Positions 16,670 through 24,667 are shown, counted from the first letter of the stretch. The stretch is DNA of 64,000 bases from DATLMR01 sp964615905 (GCA_964615905.1 CAZTUB010000002.1:248001-312000), one strand, 5' to 3'. The notes: generated by a model from the letters alone, not told the origin. Numbers and translations: made by a program.

Positions 16670-18529
16670 TTGAAAGACACTCACGCGCTTATCGCAGGCG
16701 TCCTCGATTCGGAAGCCACGCTTGCAAGCAGGCATCAGGCATTTGCCGAGATAGTAGCTCGCTTTCAGGATATGGCGTTCGCCTGCGCCTATGCCTTCTT
16801 GCACGACTTTTATCTTGCCGAGGACATCGCGCAGGAAGCCTTCATTACCGCCTGGCAGAAGCTCGATCAACTGGAAGACCCCAGGGCCTTTCCCGGCTGG
16901 TTCAAGAGGGTTGTGCTGACGGAGTGCAACCGCGTCACGCGCGGGAAGCGGTTAAAGGTCGCGCCGCTTGAAGCAGGGCTCAACGTTGCTTCAACCGACC
17001 CCGGCCCGGAGGCCGTAGCCGAGAAGCTTGAGCTTGCCGAGCTTGTGATTTCGGCTATCCGCGCGCTTCCGGACCACGAGCGAATGGTCACGACGCTCTT
17101 TTATATAGACGGGTATTCGCAGAACGACATAAGCGAGTTTCTTGAGTTGCAGGCTGCGACCGTCGCCAAACGGCTCTTCTCCGCCAGGCGAAGGATGAAG
17201 GAAGGACTGGTTGAAATGCTTAAAAAGAATTTGAAAGAGCATCGCCCTTCCCGCCATACGGCCTTCGCCGAGCAGGTCCAGGCACGACTCCGCCCGTTTG
17301 CCGCCGAGGACTGGAAGCCCGTCACTTCGATTGCCTATTCGCTCGACACGGCTTTTCGCGCGGACGACGAGAGCTGGCTGCGTGACCGCCTGCGTTTTGA
17401 CGAACGCCGTTACATACGCCGCCACTATGTCGGCGAGCACGCCGAGACAGGTCAGATTCTCGGTTACGGCTCGATTGAGCAGACGATATTCCTGCCAAAC
17501 TACAGGTTGTTTCTTGTAGCGGCTCCGGGCCGTCTGGAAAACGGCGTCGGCGATATGCTGCTAGACCGTTTGATGAAAGACTTGCGCGAGGTCGAGGCCG
17601 TCACGGTCTTTCACCGCAACTATGCACATCTCACCGCCACGTCCGATTTCCTCAAAGCGCGCGGCTTTGAAGAGACAAGCAGAGTGTGGGATTTAAGGTT
17701 GACGGTCGCTGAGGCGAAACTTGACGGGGCCGTGTCCATTGCTGAGCAGCTTCGAGCGCGCGGCATAATCATTACTACGCTTGCACAGGAGCGCGCGACG
17801 AACCCCGATTACCTTGTCCGCGTCCACGAATTACTGAATCTTGTTATGGCAGACGAGCCCGGTCGCACAGACTTCGCGCCGGTCCCTCTCGACACGGTGG
17901 CGCGATGGCTCTCGCGGAGAGGCTTTCTCGCGGACGCCTGCTTCATCGCAAAGGATTCGGACCGATATGTCGGGATTACAGACCTTCGTGTGATTGACGA
18001 AACAGACTGCGGCGTCATCAGCGGGTTTACGGGCGTGGTAAGAGAGCGCCGTCGGCAAGGGGTCGCAACCGCTTTGAAGATGCGCGCGGTCGAGTACGCG
18101 AGCGAGCGAGGGTTTCGCATAATCCGCGCGCTCAATCATCACGCGAACCGCCCCATGCTCTCGCTCAACGAAGGACTCGGATTTGTCCGCCGCTTCAGCT
18201 ACGTGACGCTTGAGAAGTGCCTCAAGGAGGTTAAGAAAGTAAACCCGGCGATCTATGACGGATACGCAGGGCAATACCGAATAGACCCGGCGCATCTTGA
18301 GAGGCGCAAGCTCCCGGCCGGTCTTACCTTCACCGTGAAGAGGGTAGGCGAAAGGTTGATAAGCGAAATCAGGGATATGCAGGACGAGCTGTTTCCTCAA
18401 TCGAAAACGCGGTTCTTTACCAAGATGCATTATGGTGAGGTCGAATTCATCACCGACGAACGAGGACAGGCCACGCACCTTTTCTACCGCGAGCCGGAAG
18501 AAGAGTTCCGCGCCGACAAGATAAGCTAA
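16670..18529 (+). CDS. ECF sigma factor fused to two GNAT domains and a DUF3471-like domain
   Basis: 619 residues from a TTG start, supported by AGGAG at 16658-16662, 7 nt away; no better ATG exists. Residues about 20-95 are sigma region 2 (DFYLAEDIAQEAFITAWQKL) and 130-182 region 4 (LPDHERMVTTLFYIDGYS, LQAATVAKRLFSARRR). Residues about 210-355 look like a degenerate GNAT fold and 370-505 like a second one with the acetyl-CoA loop RRRQGVATALK. The last about 90 residues (YAGQYRIDP to HLFYR) match the DUF3471 domain usually found after beta-lactamase-like enzymes. It may couple promoter recognition to acetyl-CoA or acetylation. The cytochrome gene begins 18 nt downstream. The fusion is open without a frameshift. 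Confidence 0.88.
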   Translation: MKDTHALIAGVLDSEATLASRHQAFAEIVARFQDMAFACAYAFLHDFYLAEDIAQEAFITAWQKLDQLEDPRAFPGWFKRVVLTECNRVTRGKRLKVAPLEAGLNVASTDPGPEAVAEKLELAELVISAIRALPDHERMVTTLFYIDGYSQNDISEFLELQAATVAKRLFSARRRMKEGLVEMLKKNLKEHRPSRHTAFAEQVQARLRPFAAEDWKPVTSIAYSLDTAFRADDESWLRDRLRFDERRYIRRHYVGEHAETGQILGYGSIEQTIFLPNYRLFLVAAPGRLENGVGDMLLDRLMKDLREVEAVTVFHRNYAHLTATSDFLKARGFEETSRVWDLRLTVAEAKLDGAVSIAEQLRARGIIITTLAQERATNPDYLVRVHELLNLVMADEPGRTDFAPVPLDTVARWLSRRGFLADACFIAKDSDRYVGITDLRVIDETDCGVISGFTGVVRERRRQGVATALKMRAVEYASERGFRIIRALNHHANRPMLSLNEGLGFVRRFSYVTLEKCLKEVKKVNPAIYDGYAGQYRIDPAHLERRKLPAGLTFTVKRVGERLISEIRDMQDELFPQSKTRFFTKMHYGEVEFITDERGQATHLFYREPEEEFRADKIS

Positions 18530-18547
18530 AGACGAAAGGAAGCGCGA

Positions 18548-19636
18548 ATGAAAAAGAGAGTTCAACTCGTTACGGCAATCCTTTTCTCCGGTCTCTGTAT
18601 GAGCCCGCTTGCCAGAAGCGCCGCTTCAACTCCGCAAGATCAGGAGAAGACAACCGAGCAGGTCTTCAAAAATATTCAGGTCTTGAAAGGACTCCCCGCA
18701 TCGCAGTTGCAACAGATCATGGCGGTGCTGACCGCTTCGCTCGGAGTCCGGTGCAGTCACTGTCACACCAACCAGTTTGACAAGGATGATAGACCCGCCA
18801 AACTGGCTGCCCGAAGAATGATGCAGATGGTCTTTGATCTCAACAAAGGGACCTTTGGCGGCAAGGACGCGATCAATTGCTATACCTGCCATAGAGGCCA
18901 GCCAAAGCCTGTGGCCGTAACGCCCGTGGGCGTAAATCTCTGGCAAAGAGCTTCCGCGACCGGCGCGAAGACAGATACGGCGATGCCGAGCATCGAGCAG
19001 TTGATCGATAGGTACGAGCAGGCCGTGGGCGGCAAAGCCGCGCTCATGAAGGTCACGACAAGGGTGATGAAAGGCTCCCGCGTAGGCGCGGACGGCGTGC
19101 TCGTGCCGGAAGAGGTGTACCAGTCGGCATCTAACAAACTGCTGGTGGTGACGAGCTACCCGGACATCGTCTTTCGAAGAGGGTTCGACGGGGTAAGAGG
19201 CTGGGCCAAAAGCAGCCAGGGAGAGGGCCAGATAAGCAAAGAGGAGTTAGCCGAGTTAGAACGCGATGCAGAGTTCTACGGCGAGATAAAACTGAGAGAG
19301 CTCTACCCGCAGATGGTTGTCGAAGGCAAGTCGATGATTGGTGACCGTGAAGCATTTGTCGTTGCGGCGGCGTCGCGTCGCGGGCTTGCCGAAAGATTAT
19401 ATTTCGACGCGCAGACAGGCCTGCTTGTCCGCAGGAGTAGAGAGTTCAAGACTGCGCTCGGATTGTTCCCCCTGCAAACGGACTATGAGGATTATAAAGA
19501 GGTGGACGGCATAAGGCTGCCTCTCTTTATCCGCTGGTCTATGCCCGGCAGAAGCTGGGGCCGCAAGATCACGGAGGTCAAACACAACACCAAAATCGAC
19601 GACTCGATCTTTTCCCCTGCCGGTGGCAAAGGATGA
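18548..19636 (+). CDS. Exported dihaem cytochrome c with a lipoprotein-sorting-like C-terminus
   Basis: 362 residues; GAAAGGAAG precedes the ATG. Signal peptide about residues 1-25 (KKR then hydrophobic, ending RSAAS). Two haem c sites: CSHCH from C69 and CYTCH from C111, in the pattern of the small acidobacterial c-type cytochrome domain distantly related to photosynthetic reaction-centre cytochrome subunits. The domain runs about 30-125. Residues about 150-355 resemble the LolA/outer-membrane lipoprotein-sorting fold often found after it (IEQLIDRYEQAVGGKAALMK, LYFDAQTGLLVRRS). It should carry electrons in the periplasm. It lies 18 nt after the sigma-GNAT gene, so it is probably a target or partner of that operon. 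Confidence 0.85.
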   Translation: MKKRVQLVTAILFSGLCMSPLARSAASTPQDQEKTTEQVFKNIQVLKGLPASQLQQIMAVLTASLGVRCSHCHTNQFDKDDRPAKLAARRMMQMVFDLNKGTFGGKDAINCYTCHRGQPKPVAVTPVGVNLWQRASATGAKTDTAMPSIEQLIDRYEQAVGGKAALMKVTTRVMKGSRVGADGVLVPEEVYQSASNKLLVVTSYPDIVFRRGFDGVRGWAKSSQGEGQISKEELAELERDAEFYGEIKLRELYPQMVVEGKSMIGDREAFVVAAASRRGLAERLYFDAQTGLLVRRSREFKTALGLFPLQTDYEDYKEVDGIRLPLFIRWSMPGRSWGRKITEVKHNTKIDDSIFSPAGGKG

Positions 19637-19737
19637 GTCTTCAGACGGCCTCTCCTTTTCCGGTACGCCTGACTTTCTATGACGGTGGTATTTGTAGATA
19701 ATAGCCAGACAAATTCGCCGTTAAGGAGAGACTCAGG

Positions 19738-20172
19738 ATGCTGAAGGAATTTAAGGAGTTCATAGCAAGAGGGAACGTGGTAGACCTGGCCGTCGCGGTC
19801 ATCATCGGCGCTGCGTTTGGGAGCATCGTCACTTCGGTCGTCAACGATATCCTGATGCCGCCAATCGCAATGTTAACGGGCGGGATAGATTTTACAAGCA
19901 TGTTCTTCGCGCTTCGAGGCAACCCGGCTACGCTTGCCGAAGCCAAGGCCGCCAAGCTGCCCACGATCAACTACGGCCAGTTCATACAGACCGTGATCGA
20001 GTTTCTCATCATCGCTTTCGTGATCTTCTTGATCGTCAAGGCCATGAACCGCATGAAGCGCAAGCCTGATGAACTCCCGCCAGCGGTGAAGGCCTGCGGC
20101 TACTGCTTCTCAAGCATCCCCGCGCAGGCTACGCGCTGCCCCCAATGCACCTCTCAACTGGTGGAGGCGTAA
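19738..20172 (+). CDS. mscL: Large-conductance mechanosensitive channel with zinc-ribbon tail
   Basis: 144 residues, AAGGAG before the ATG. The N-terminus LKEFKEFIARGNVVDLAVAV is the classic MscL helix 1 and pore segment; the second membrane helix is about residues 80-105 (FIQTVIEFLIIAFVIFLIVK). The channel releases solutes on hypo-osmotic shock in the inner membrane. The C-terminal 30 residues form a zinc-ribbon-like tail (CGYCFSSIPAQATRCPQC, about 120-137) instead of the plain helical bundle; I have seen similar tails in MscL from other phyla. The gene ends inside a hairpin repeat that supplies the TAA stop. Confidence 0.95.
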   Translation: MLKEFKEFIARGNVVDLAVAVIIGAAFGSIVTSVVNDILMPPIAMLTGGIDFTSMFFALRGNPATLAEAKAAKLPTINYGQFIQTVIEFLIIAFVIFLIVKAMNRMKRKPDELPPAVKACGYCFSSIPAQATRCPQCTSQLVEA

Positions 20173-20280
20173 ACCGTGACAAGTGACAAGTGACAAGTGA
20201 CAAGTGACAAGATGGAGGGAACGGTCAGCGCAGCTTCGAGTTTTCTTCTTTCTTGTCACTTGTCACTTGTCACTTGTCAC
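20169..20280. repeat. Heptad hairpin element R1
   Basis: Four GTGACAA heptamers on the left face four TTGTCAC heptamers on the right around a loop of about 45 nt. The mscL stop (TAA of GCGTAAACC) lies at the left edge, and the TGA of the convergent WYL regulator (20277-20279) lies within the right arm. It may act as a bidirectional terminator or mobile hairpin. Confidence 0.8.
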
Positions 20281-21245
20281 TCCCCAGGTCGCTTGTAAAA
20301 ATCGATCACGCCTTGCGCCATCGCTATCACCTTCTCGCGCAGGCTTGCGGGCTCAAGCACCTCCATCTGCGAGCCAAAGCTGAGCACGTACTCGCAGGCG
20401 ACCTCTTCAACGTCGAAGCGGACAACCACTTCAGCCCAGCCTTCTTTATCGGGTGATCCGGTCTGCTCGATCTTTGCGAACCTTCCGGCGTAAGGCATAA
20501 AGAGCAAAGCGCGAGGGCTCGCGCGCACCTTCACCTGATAGCGCGGGAGGTTCTGTTTGAACCTGGCGGTCGATTGCTCCCAGTACCCGGCCAGATCGAA
20601 CCCTTCCGGCCTGGCCGAAGGCTCGTCTAGAATCTCTGCGCTTATCACGCGAGATACTCTGTAGCTGCGAATCTCGTCATCGGCGGCCGCGACCAGATAC
20701 CAGACGCTCCCTTTTGCCACGAGCCCCAGCGGGTCCACCTCGCGCACAAGCGGGTCGCATTCGAGTCGCTGGTATGTGATAACCAGCCTGCGCTCTTGCC
20801 AGACCGCCTCCTGTATGGTCGAAAGCGAAGGGAAAGCCTCGTCGGCCCGATTCCATCCCGTCGGGTCTATGAATACGCGCTGGCGCATGTACTCAGCGTC
20901 TTTACGATGGATAGAAGGGAGCGCGGCCAGCAGCTTTATGAAAGCGGCGTCCCCGGCTTTTTCAAGCCCTATGTCTGCGAGCACCCGCGACGGGCCTGCC
21001 ACAAATAACGCCTGTATCTCAGGCAGGCTCAGCCCCGTGAGATTCGTGTTGTACTCTTCGACGAGCGCCCATCCGCCCGAGCACCCGCGCTCGGCATAGA
21101 CGGGTATCCCGGCCGCGCTCAACGACTCCATGTCTCTGTGAATCGTCCGCTCGGAGACTTCGAGCCGCCGCGATAGCTCGCGCGCGGTGATTCGCCTGTT
21201 GACCTGCAAAAGCAACATGATCGAAACCAGCCTGTCAGCCCTCAT
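20277..21245 (-). CDS. HTH/WYL-domain transcriptional regulator (YafY type)
   Basis: 322 residues from the ATG at 21245, with GGGAGAG 4 nt upstream; the longer in-frame start at 21302 adds residues that do not belong to the family. MRADRLVSIMLLLQVNRRIT then ARELSRRLEVSERTIHRDME is the N-terminal winged HTH_11 (about 1-60). The WYL domain spans about 135-220 with GLVAKGSVWYLVAAADDEIRS, and a WCX-type C-terminal part follows. Such proteins bind small effectors or nucleotides and control neighbours; this one is divergent from a luciferase-like oxidoreductase. Its last codons and stop fall inside hairpin element R1. Confidence 0.9.
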   Translation of the reverse strand: MRADRLVSIMLLLQVNRRITARELSRRLEVSERTIHRDMESLSAAGIPVYAERGCSGGWALVEEYNTNLTGLSLPEIQALFVAGPSRVLADIGLEKAGDAAFIKLLAALPSIHRKDAEYMRQRVFIDPTGWNRADEAFPSLSTIQEAVWQERRLVITYQRLECDPLVREVDPLGLVAKGSVWYLVAAADDEIRSYRVSRVISAEILDEPSARPEGFDLAGYWEQSTARFKQNLPRYQVKVRASPRALLFMPYAGRFAKIEQTGSPDKEGWAEVVVRFDVEEVACEYVLSFGSQMEVLEPASLREKVIAMAQGVIDFYKRPGE

Positions 21246-21296
21246 AATCTCTCCCCTCGCTCTCTCCCAGGTTATTTCGACTTTATCATAGAAATA

Positions 21297-21311
21297 TGAC
21301 ATCAGGTGTCA
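21297..21311. promoter_or_regulatory. Candidate operator TGACA-N5-TGTCA
   Basis: A perfect inverted repeat TGACA-TCAGG-TGTCA lies between the divergent WYL regulator and the luciferase-like gene, 60 nt upstream of the latter's ATG. The position and symmetry suit a binding site for the WYL regulator. Confidence 0.45.
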
Positions 21312-21370
21312 GGATTAGTTGTCGATACTCGGTCAAGGCGAAAAAGATTGGCAAACGAAAGGAGCGTGAT

Positions 21371-22210
21371 ATGAGATACGGGTTCGTTATCGACGGCGGC
21401 GATGTGCACACGATCTGCGGCCTGGCCGAGGAGGCCGAAAGCGCGGGGTGGGACGGCGTCTTTGTCGCGGACGCGATGGCGATAGGAATCCCTGGCATGC
21501 CGGACTTTCCCTGGTTCGATCCGTGGGTCACGCTGGCTGCCATGGCTGTGCGAACAGAGCGCATTCGGATAGGGACTATGATCACGCCTGTGTCGAGGCG
21601 GCGGCCGTGGAAGCTTGCGCGCGAGACCGTAACGCTTGACCACCTTTCGGGCGGGCGGCTCACGCTCGGCGTCGGGCTTGGAGCGGCCAACGACGACGGC
21701 GGGTTCTTCAAGGTAGGCGAGGCGCTCGACCTCAAGGTCCGCGCTGAGATGCTCGATGAAGGGCTCGCGGTCATCGACGGCCTATGGAAGGGGAAGCCTG
21801 TCAGCTTCAAAGGCAGACATTATCAGGTAGACGAGATGAGCATGGTCCCCGTGCCTGTCCAGTCGCCAAGGATACCCGTCTGGGTCGTCGGCGTATGGCA
21901 CAAACAGAAATCGATGAATCGCGTGGTCAACTGGGACGGGATCATCCCGCAGAAGTACAAGAGCATGAAGCGCGTGACGCCCGAAGAGGTCAGCGCGATG
22001 AAGCAATTCATCGACGAGCGCCGCGACAGCCCGACCCCGTTCGATATTATCGTGGGGGGTGACACGCCCGGCAACAACCCCGAGAAAGCCGTCAAAAAGG
22101 TTCGCCCGTTTGCTAAAGCAGGCGCTACGTGGTGGATGGAAAGCACTATGAATCTATCCGGCGATAAGCTGATGGCGCGAATAAAGCAGGGGCCGCCCCG
22201 GCTTGATTGA
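21371..22210 (+). CDS. LLM-class flavin/F420-dependent oxidoreductase
   Basis: 279 residues from the ATG at 21371, with AAAGGAGCG 7 nt upstream. The bacterial luciferase-like TIM barrel is recognised by MRYGFVIDGGDV, AEEAESAGWDGVFVADAM, RIRIGTMITPVSRRRPW, ARETVTLDHLSGGRLTLGVG and the late RIPVWVVG strand. Enzymes of this class use reduced FMN or F420 to oxidise or reduce varied substrates; the cofactor cannot be decided from sequence alone. The divergent WYL regulator probably controls it. A GC-rich hairpin follows after about 80 nt. Confidence 0.9.
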   Translation: MRYGFVIDGGDVHTICGLAEEAESAGWDGVFVADAMAIGIPGMPDFPWFDPWVTLAAMAVRTERIRIGTMITPVSRRRPWKLARETVTLDHLSGGRLTLGVGLGAANDDGGFFKVGEALDLKVRAEMLDEGLAVIDGLWKGKPVSFKGRHYQVDEMSMVPVPVQSPRIPVWVVGVWHKQKSMNRVVNWDGIIPQKYKSMKRVTPEEVSAMKQFIDERRDSPTPFDIIVGGDTPGNNPEKAVKKVRPFAKAGATWWMESTMNLSGDKLMARIKQGPPRLD

Positions 22211-22290
22211 AACGGCGGCAACGGTAAGTCGTTGACCTGGCTGGGACGCGCGGCCTGGACGACGGAATTAATTGATTTTTCAGGAGTTAT

Positions 22291-22328
22291 AGCACCCGGC
22301 CGGTTTGACAAAGCCCCGGCCGGGTGCT
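22291..22328 (+). terminator. Strong intrinsic-terminator-like hairpin
   Basis: A perfect 13-bp GC-rich stem (22291-22303 with 22316-22328) with a 12-nt loop is followed by ATTGTTCTTGT, a weak T-rich tract. It would end transcription of the luciferase-like gene and isolates the next gene's leader. Confidence 0.65.
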
Positions 22329-22340
22329 ATTGTTCTTGTG

Positions 22341-22430
22341 AACCGAGGAATAGCTCACTCTCTTTTTCAGCTTCTCTGGAATGATCCAGTCCATCTGAAT
22401 CCAACAGCTCACATTTCAAAGGAGCTAATA
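22341..22430 (+). promoter_or_regulatory. Conserved leader element, copy A
   Basis: AACCGAG, TAGCTCACTCTCTT, TCAGCTTCTCTGGAAT, TCCAG, AACAGCTC and AAGGAGC occur here in the same order as upstream of the gene at 2825. A CTGGA-ATGA-TCCAG inverted repeat lies at 22376-22389. The element ends at the ATG of the ABM-like paralogue. Confidence 0.55.
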
Positions 22431-22748
22431 ATGTTTACACGCAATGTAACTCTGAAACTCAAGCCGAATTGCGGGCCGGAGTTCACACTTCTCAACCAGA
22501 ACGAGATTATTCCTATGCTTCGCAAACAGAAGGGGTTCCGTGACGCGATGATCTTTGTCGCGCCCGAACGCAACGAAGCTCTGGCCATCAGCATATGGGA
22601 CACGAAAGAGAATTCGGAAGCATACAGCCGAACGACGTATCCTGAAGTCTGGAAGCTCCTGGCGAAGCTTGTAGAAGGGAATCCCACATCGGAGACCTTT
22701 GAGCTTTCCAACTCAACGTTCCACAAAGTCGCCACCGCAGTGGCTTAG
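22431..22748 (+). CDS. ABM-like dimeric alpha/beta-barrel protein (copy 2)
   Basis: 105 residues from the ATG at 22431 with AAAGGAGC before it; this start matches the paralogue at 2825. MFTRNVTLKLKPNC, then EIIPMLRKQKGFRDAMIF, ALAISIWDTKENSEAY and FELSNSTFHKVA parallel the first copy across the whole length. The predicted fold is the dimeric ferredoxin-like barrel of the ABM family. It is a single gene flanked by a terminator on each side, so it has its own promoter within the conserved leader. Role unknown. Confidence 0.72.
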   Translation: MFTRNVTLKLKPNCGPEFTLLNQNEIIPMLRKQKGFRDAMIFVAPERNEALAISIWDTKENSEAYSRTTYPEVWKLLAKLVEGNPTSETFELSNSTFHKVATAVA

Positions 22749-22758
22749 GTCTGAGTCA

Positions 22759-22784
22759 GAGACGGCAGATTTGCCTGCCGTCTC
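22759..22784 (+). terminator. Hairpin after ABM-like gene copy 2
   Basis: GAGACGGCAG (22759-22768) pairs with CTGCCGTCTC (22775-22784) around ATTTGC, starting 11 nt after the stop codon. No T-run follows. Confidence 0.55.
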
Positions 22785-22892
22785 GTCGTAACTCCGCATT
22801 CCGGCAAATAACGGAGATTGGTCAGGGTCAAACGTGGCCCGGATCATCAATCGCCCGGAGAGCGGACAATCGTTTACCCGTTAGAAGCCCTT

Positions 22893-22908
22893 CCCGAAAG
22901 TTTTCGGG
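22893..22908. terminator. Small hairpin upstream of the RRM gene
   Basis: CCCGAAA-GT-TTTCGGG lies at 22893-22908, about 80 nt before the RRM gene. It could be a leader hairpin or a weak terminator; a two-base loop makes a cruciform-like site equally possible. Confidence 0.3.
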
Positions 22909-22985
22909 ATGTCAATCGATTCCGCCTGCAACCGTTCCTGCGAACCGCTTGGCCTGCTTTCAACTTTTACCGAAAGGACAACTAA

Positions 22986-23279
22986 ATGTCAGCTAAATTG
23001 TTTGTAGGAAATCTCTCGACCGAAACCTCCAGCGAGGAACTCAACACTCTTTTCAGCGAGGTCGGCGTGGTCGAATCTTGCCAGGTTATAACTGACCGCG
23101 ACACGGGCCGCTCAAAAGGCTTCGGGTTCATCGAGATGAATTCGAGAGAGACGGCGGACGCGGCCAAAGGCAAGTTCAACGGACAGGACCTGCACGGGCA
23201 GCCGCTAAAAGTGAGTGACGCCAAGCCCAAGAACGATTTCAAGAACCCGGCAGGCTACAACGGCTCGCGACGGGATTAA
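22986..23279 (+). CDS. RRM-domain RNA-binding protein
   Basis: 97 residues, GAAAGGAC before the ATG. One RNA-recognition motif fills the protein: RNP2 is LFVGNL (residues 5-10) and RNP1 is KGFGFIEM (about 44-51), with the conserved aromatic and hydrophobic residues in place. A short polar tail (KPKNDFKNPAGYNGSRRD) follows. Such single-RRM proteins in cyanobacteria and other bacteria are cold- or stress-induced RNA chaperones. It has a long leader (over 200 nt from the previous terminator), which could allow post-transcriptional control. Confidence 0.92.
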   Translation: MSAKLFVGNLSTETSSEELNTLFSEVGVVESCQVITDRDTGRSKGFGFIEMNSRETADAAKGKFNGQDLHGQPLKVSDAKPKNDFKNPAGYNGSRRD

Positions 23280-23351
23280 CTTTATTGAGGGCTGAGAGAA
23301 TCCGAGATAAAACTCGATTCTGATCGCCCACTCCGGGTGGCTGAGAACAAG

Positions 23352-23430
23352 GGCCTGGCTAGCTCTTTTCTCAGCTTTCCTGGGATTTCACAGAGCCTGA
23401 AAGCAAGGCTTTACCAGCAGGAGGCACAGT
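23352..23430 (+). promoter_or_regulatory. Weaker copy C of the leader element
   Basis: TAGCTC, then TTTTCTCAGCTTTCCTGGGAT (core 23360-23385) resembles the core of copies A and B and again lies about 70 nt before an ATG preceded by AGGAGG. The inverted repeat CTGGA...TCCAG is not conserved here. Confidence 0.35.
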
Positions 23431-23697
23431 ATGTCTATCGAAAGCGTAGTACGAAAACTCACCCCGGTCCCTTCCGGCTCAATCACACGGACGGCGGTGC
23501 TGATGGGGATCATAGCGGCGGTGACAGGGCCGTTTCTTATATTGACTGTCGGCGGGCGTGATGCAAACAATCTGCCCTGGTACGTCTGGACAATGATACC
23601 GCTGATTCTGTTAGTGGTCCTGACGGCGGGCTACCTCGCATTCAAACGCGACTCCACCGATGCAGAAGCGATCTCTATACGTCCGAGGTCCCGCTGA
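23431..23697 (+). CDS. Small two-helix membrane protein with a GGRD-NLPWY module
   Basis: 88 residues, AGGAGG before the ATG. Two hydrophobic helices (about 22-40 and 52-72) surround the loop GGRDANNLPWYVW; the tail ends EAISIRP. This whole stretch resembles the C-terminal end of the larger membrane protein encoded at 36085-36762 (GGRD...NLPWYFL, then a helix, then EEISISPE), so the short protein may be a free-standing version of that module. Function unknown. Confidence 0.65.
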   Translation: MSIESVVRKLTPVPSGSITRTAVLMGIIAAVTGPFLILTVGGRDANNLPWYVWTMIPLILLVVLTAGYLAFKRDSTDAEAISIRPRSR

Positions 23698-23734
23698 TTG
23701 CAGCAGCGCTTCTTGAACCCTGGGTATATAAGCT

Positions 23735-24157
23735 ATGTGGTATACAGTAGAACCTGATAAGAGCACAATTAGAAGCGAAGGCACGCAGAATTGCGAAGCG
23801 ACCTACAAGCGCCTGCGCGAGATATTCCGGCTGCCTACATTAACTTCGTTGAGGGCGGGGCTGAAGGGCGACTTCTCAAGCCTCATGGCGTGGAACCAGG
23901 ATAATGACATCAAAGTGCTGCCCTTCACTTTTGAAAAAGAGAAGCGGATAAAGGTCAACCTCGTGCCAAAAAACGAGAACGTCGTGGTGGGGAATGTCTG
24001 GTACGGGGACTCAAAGACGGTCAGCGCCATGTTCACCAGGACCGGCGACGCGAAGGACGTACTGGAGGCGTTCTATCCACACTCGTTTGCTTTCTACGGC
24101 AATCTCGACTCGCCCTACAGCGCGATGTCAATCAGAGAGATTATCGAAAAACTATAA
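23735..24157 (+). CDS. Conserved-looking hypothetical protein
   Basis: 140 residues. No clear Shine-Dalgarno precedes the ATG, so the start is uncertain. The product has no signal peptide or membrane helix; it looks like a mixed alpha/beta soluble domain (RIKVNLVPKNENVVVGNVWY, then a Phe/Tyr-rich C-terminus). I do not recognise the family. It lies 37 nt after the small membrane protein and could be co-transcribed. The codon use resembles the neighbours. Confidence 0.5.
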   Translation: MWYTVEPDKSTIRSEGTQNCEATYKRLREIFRLPTLTSLRAGLKGDFSSLMAWNQDNDIKVLPFTFEKEKRIKVNLVPKNENVVVGNVWYGDSKTVSAMFTRTGDAKDVLEAFYPHSFAFYGNLDSPYSAMSIREIIEKL

Positions 24158-24208
24158 TCCTAGTAAACACCCAGCCTCTGGCTCACCCGTGAATTCGGCT
24201 GCGCTAGC

Positions 24209-24667
24209 TTACCCTTGACACGACTGATCCAGTCTCAGGCTGGTGTTTCCTATGTTCGCAGGTACTTGTATTTGACTGACACCGGCGAGCAGCCTTGAAA
24301 TCACCCCACCGATAAGATATATCCCGGTAGGTTTGGTCAGATAAGACTGTGCTCCGGCAGCGATTCCCGCTTCGATGTCATGTTTATAGGCTGCGCTTGA
24401 AAAGAAGATGATCGGGGTTTTCGGATCAAACAGACGAATCCGGCGACAAAGATCGACGCCTGTGCCGTCGGGAAACCTGCTGTCGAGTATGTACAGGTCA
24501 AACTGCTCAAGCCGCGCCATTGTTAAACCGTCGGCCAATGTGTTCGCCGTCGCAACTGTGTAGCCGGAGTAGCCAAGCATCTCCGCCAGCATTTCACGAG
24601 AGTCTTTATGATCCTCGATGTAGAGAATCCGCTCTTGTTTGCTTTTGACACCAATATTTCCTGCCAT
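24209..24667 (-). CDS. Single-domain response regulator
   Basis: 152 residues from the ATG at 24667, with AGGAGG 6 nt upstream. The receiver domain occupies about residues 12-130: acidic pair E18-D19, phospho-acceptor D62 (FDLYILDSRFPDG), and the conserved FFSSAAY and SYLTKP segments (switch Ser/Thr and Lys). There is no DNA-binding output domain; the C-terminal 20 residues are unstructured. It would relay phosphate from an unlinked kinase. It is divergent from the CarD-like gene, with three dyad sites between them. Confidence 0.88.
   Translation of the reverse strand: MAGNIGVKSKQERILYIEDHKDSREMLAEMLGYSGYTVATANTLADGLTMARLEQFDLYILDSRFPDGTGVDLCRRIRLFDPKTPIIFFSSAAYKHDIEAGIAAGAQSYLTKPTGIYLIGGVISRLLAGVSQIQVPANIGNTSLRLDQSCQG

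Noticed and set aside
18548..19636. Evidence for photosynthesis from the reaction-centre-like cytochrome
   Set aside because: This cytochrome domain is widespread in non-phototrophic Acidobacteriota and no puf, bch or psc gene is present in the window.
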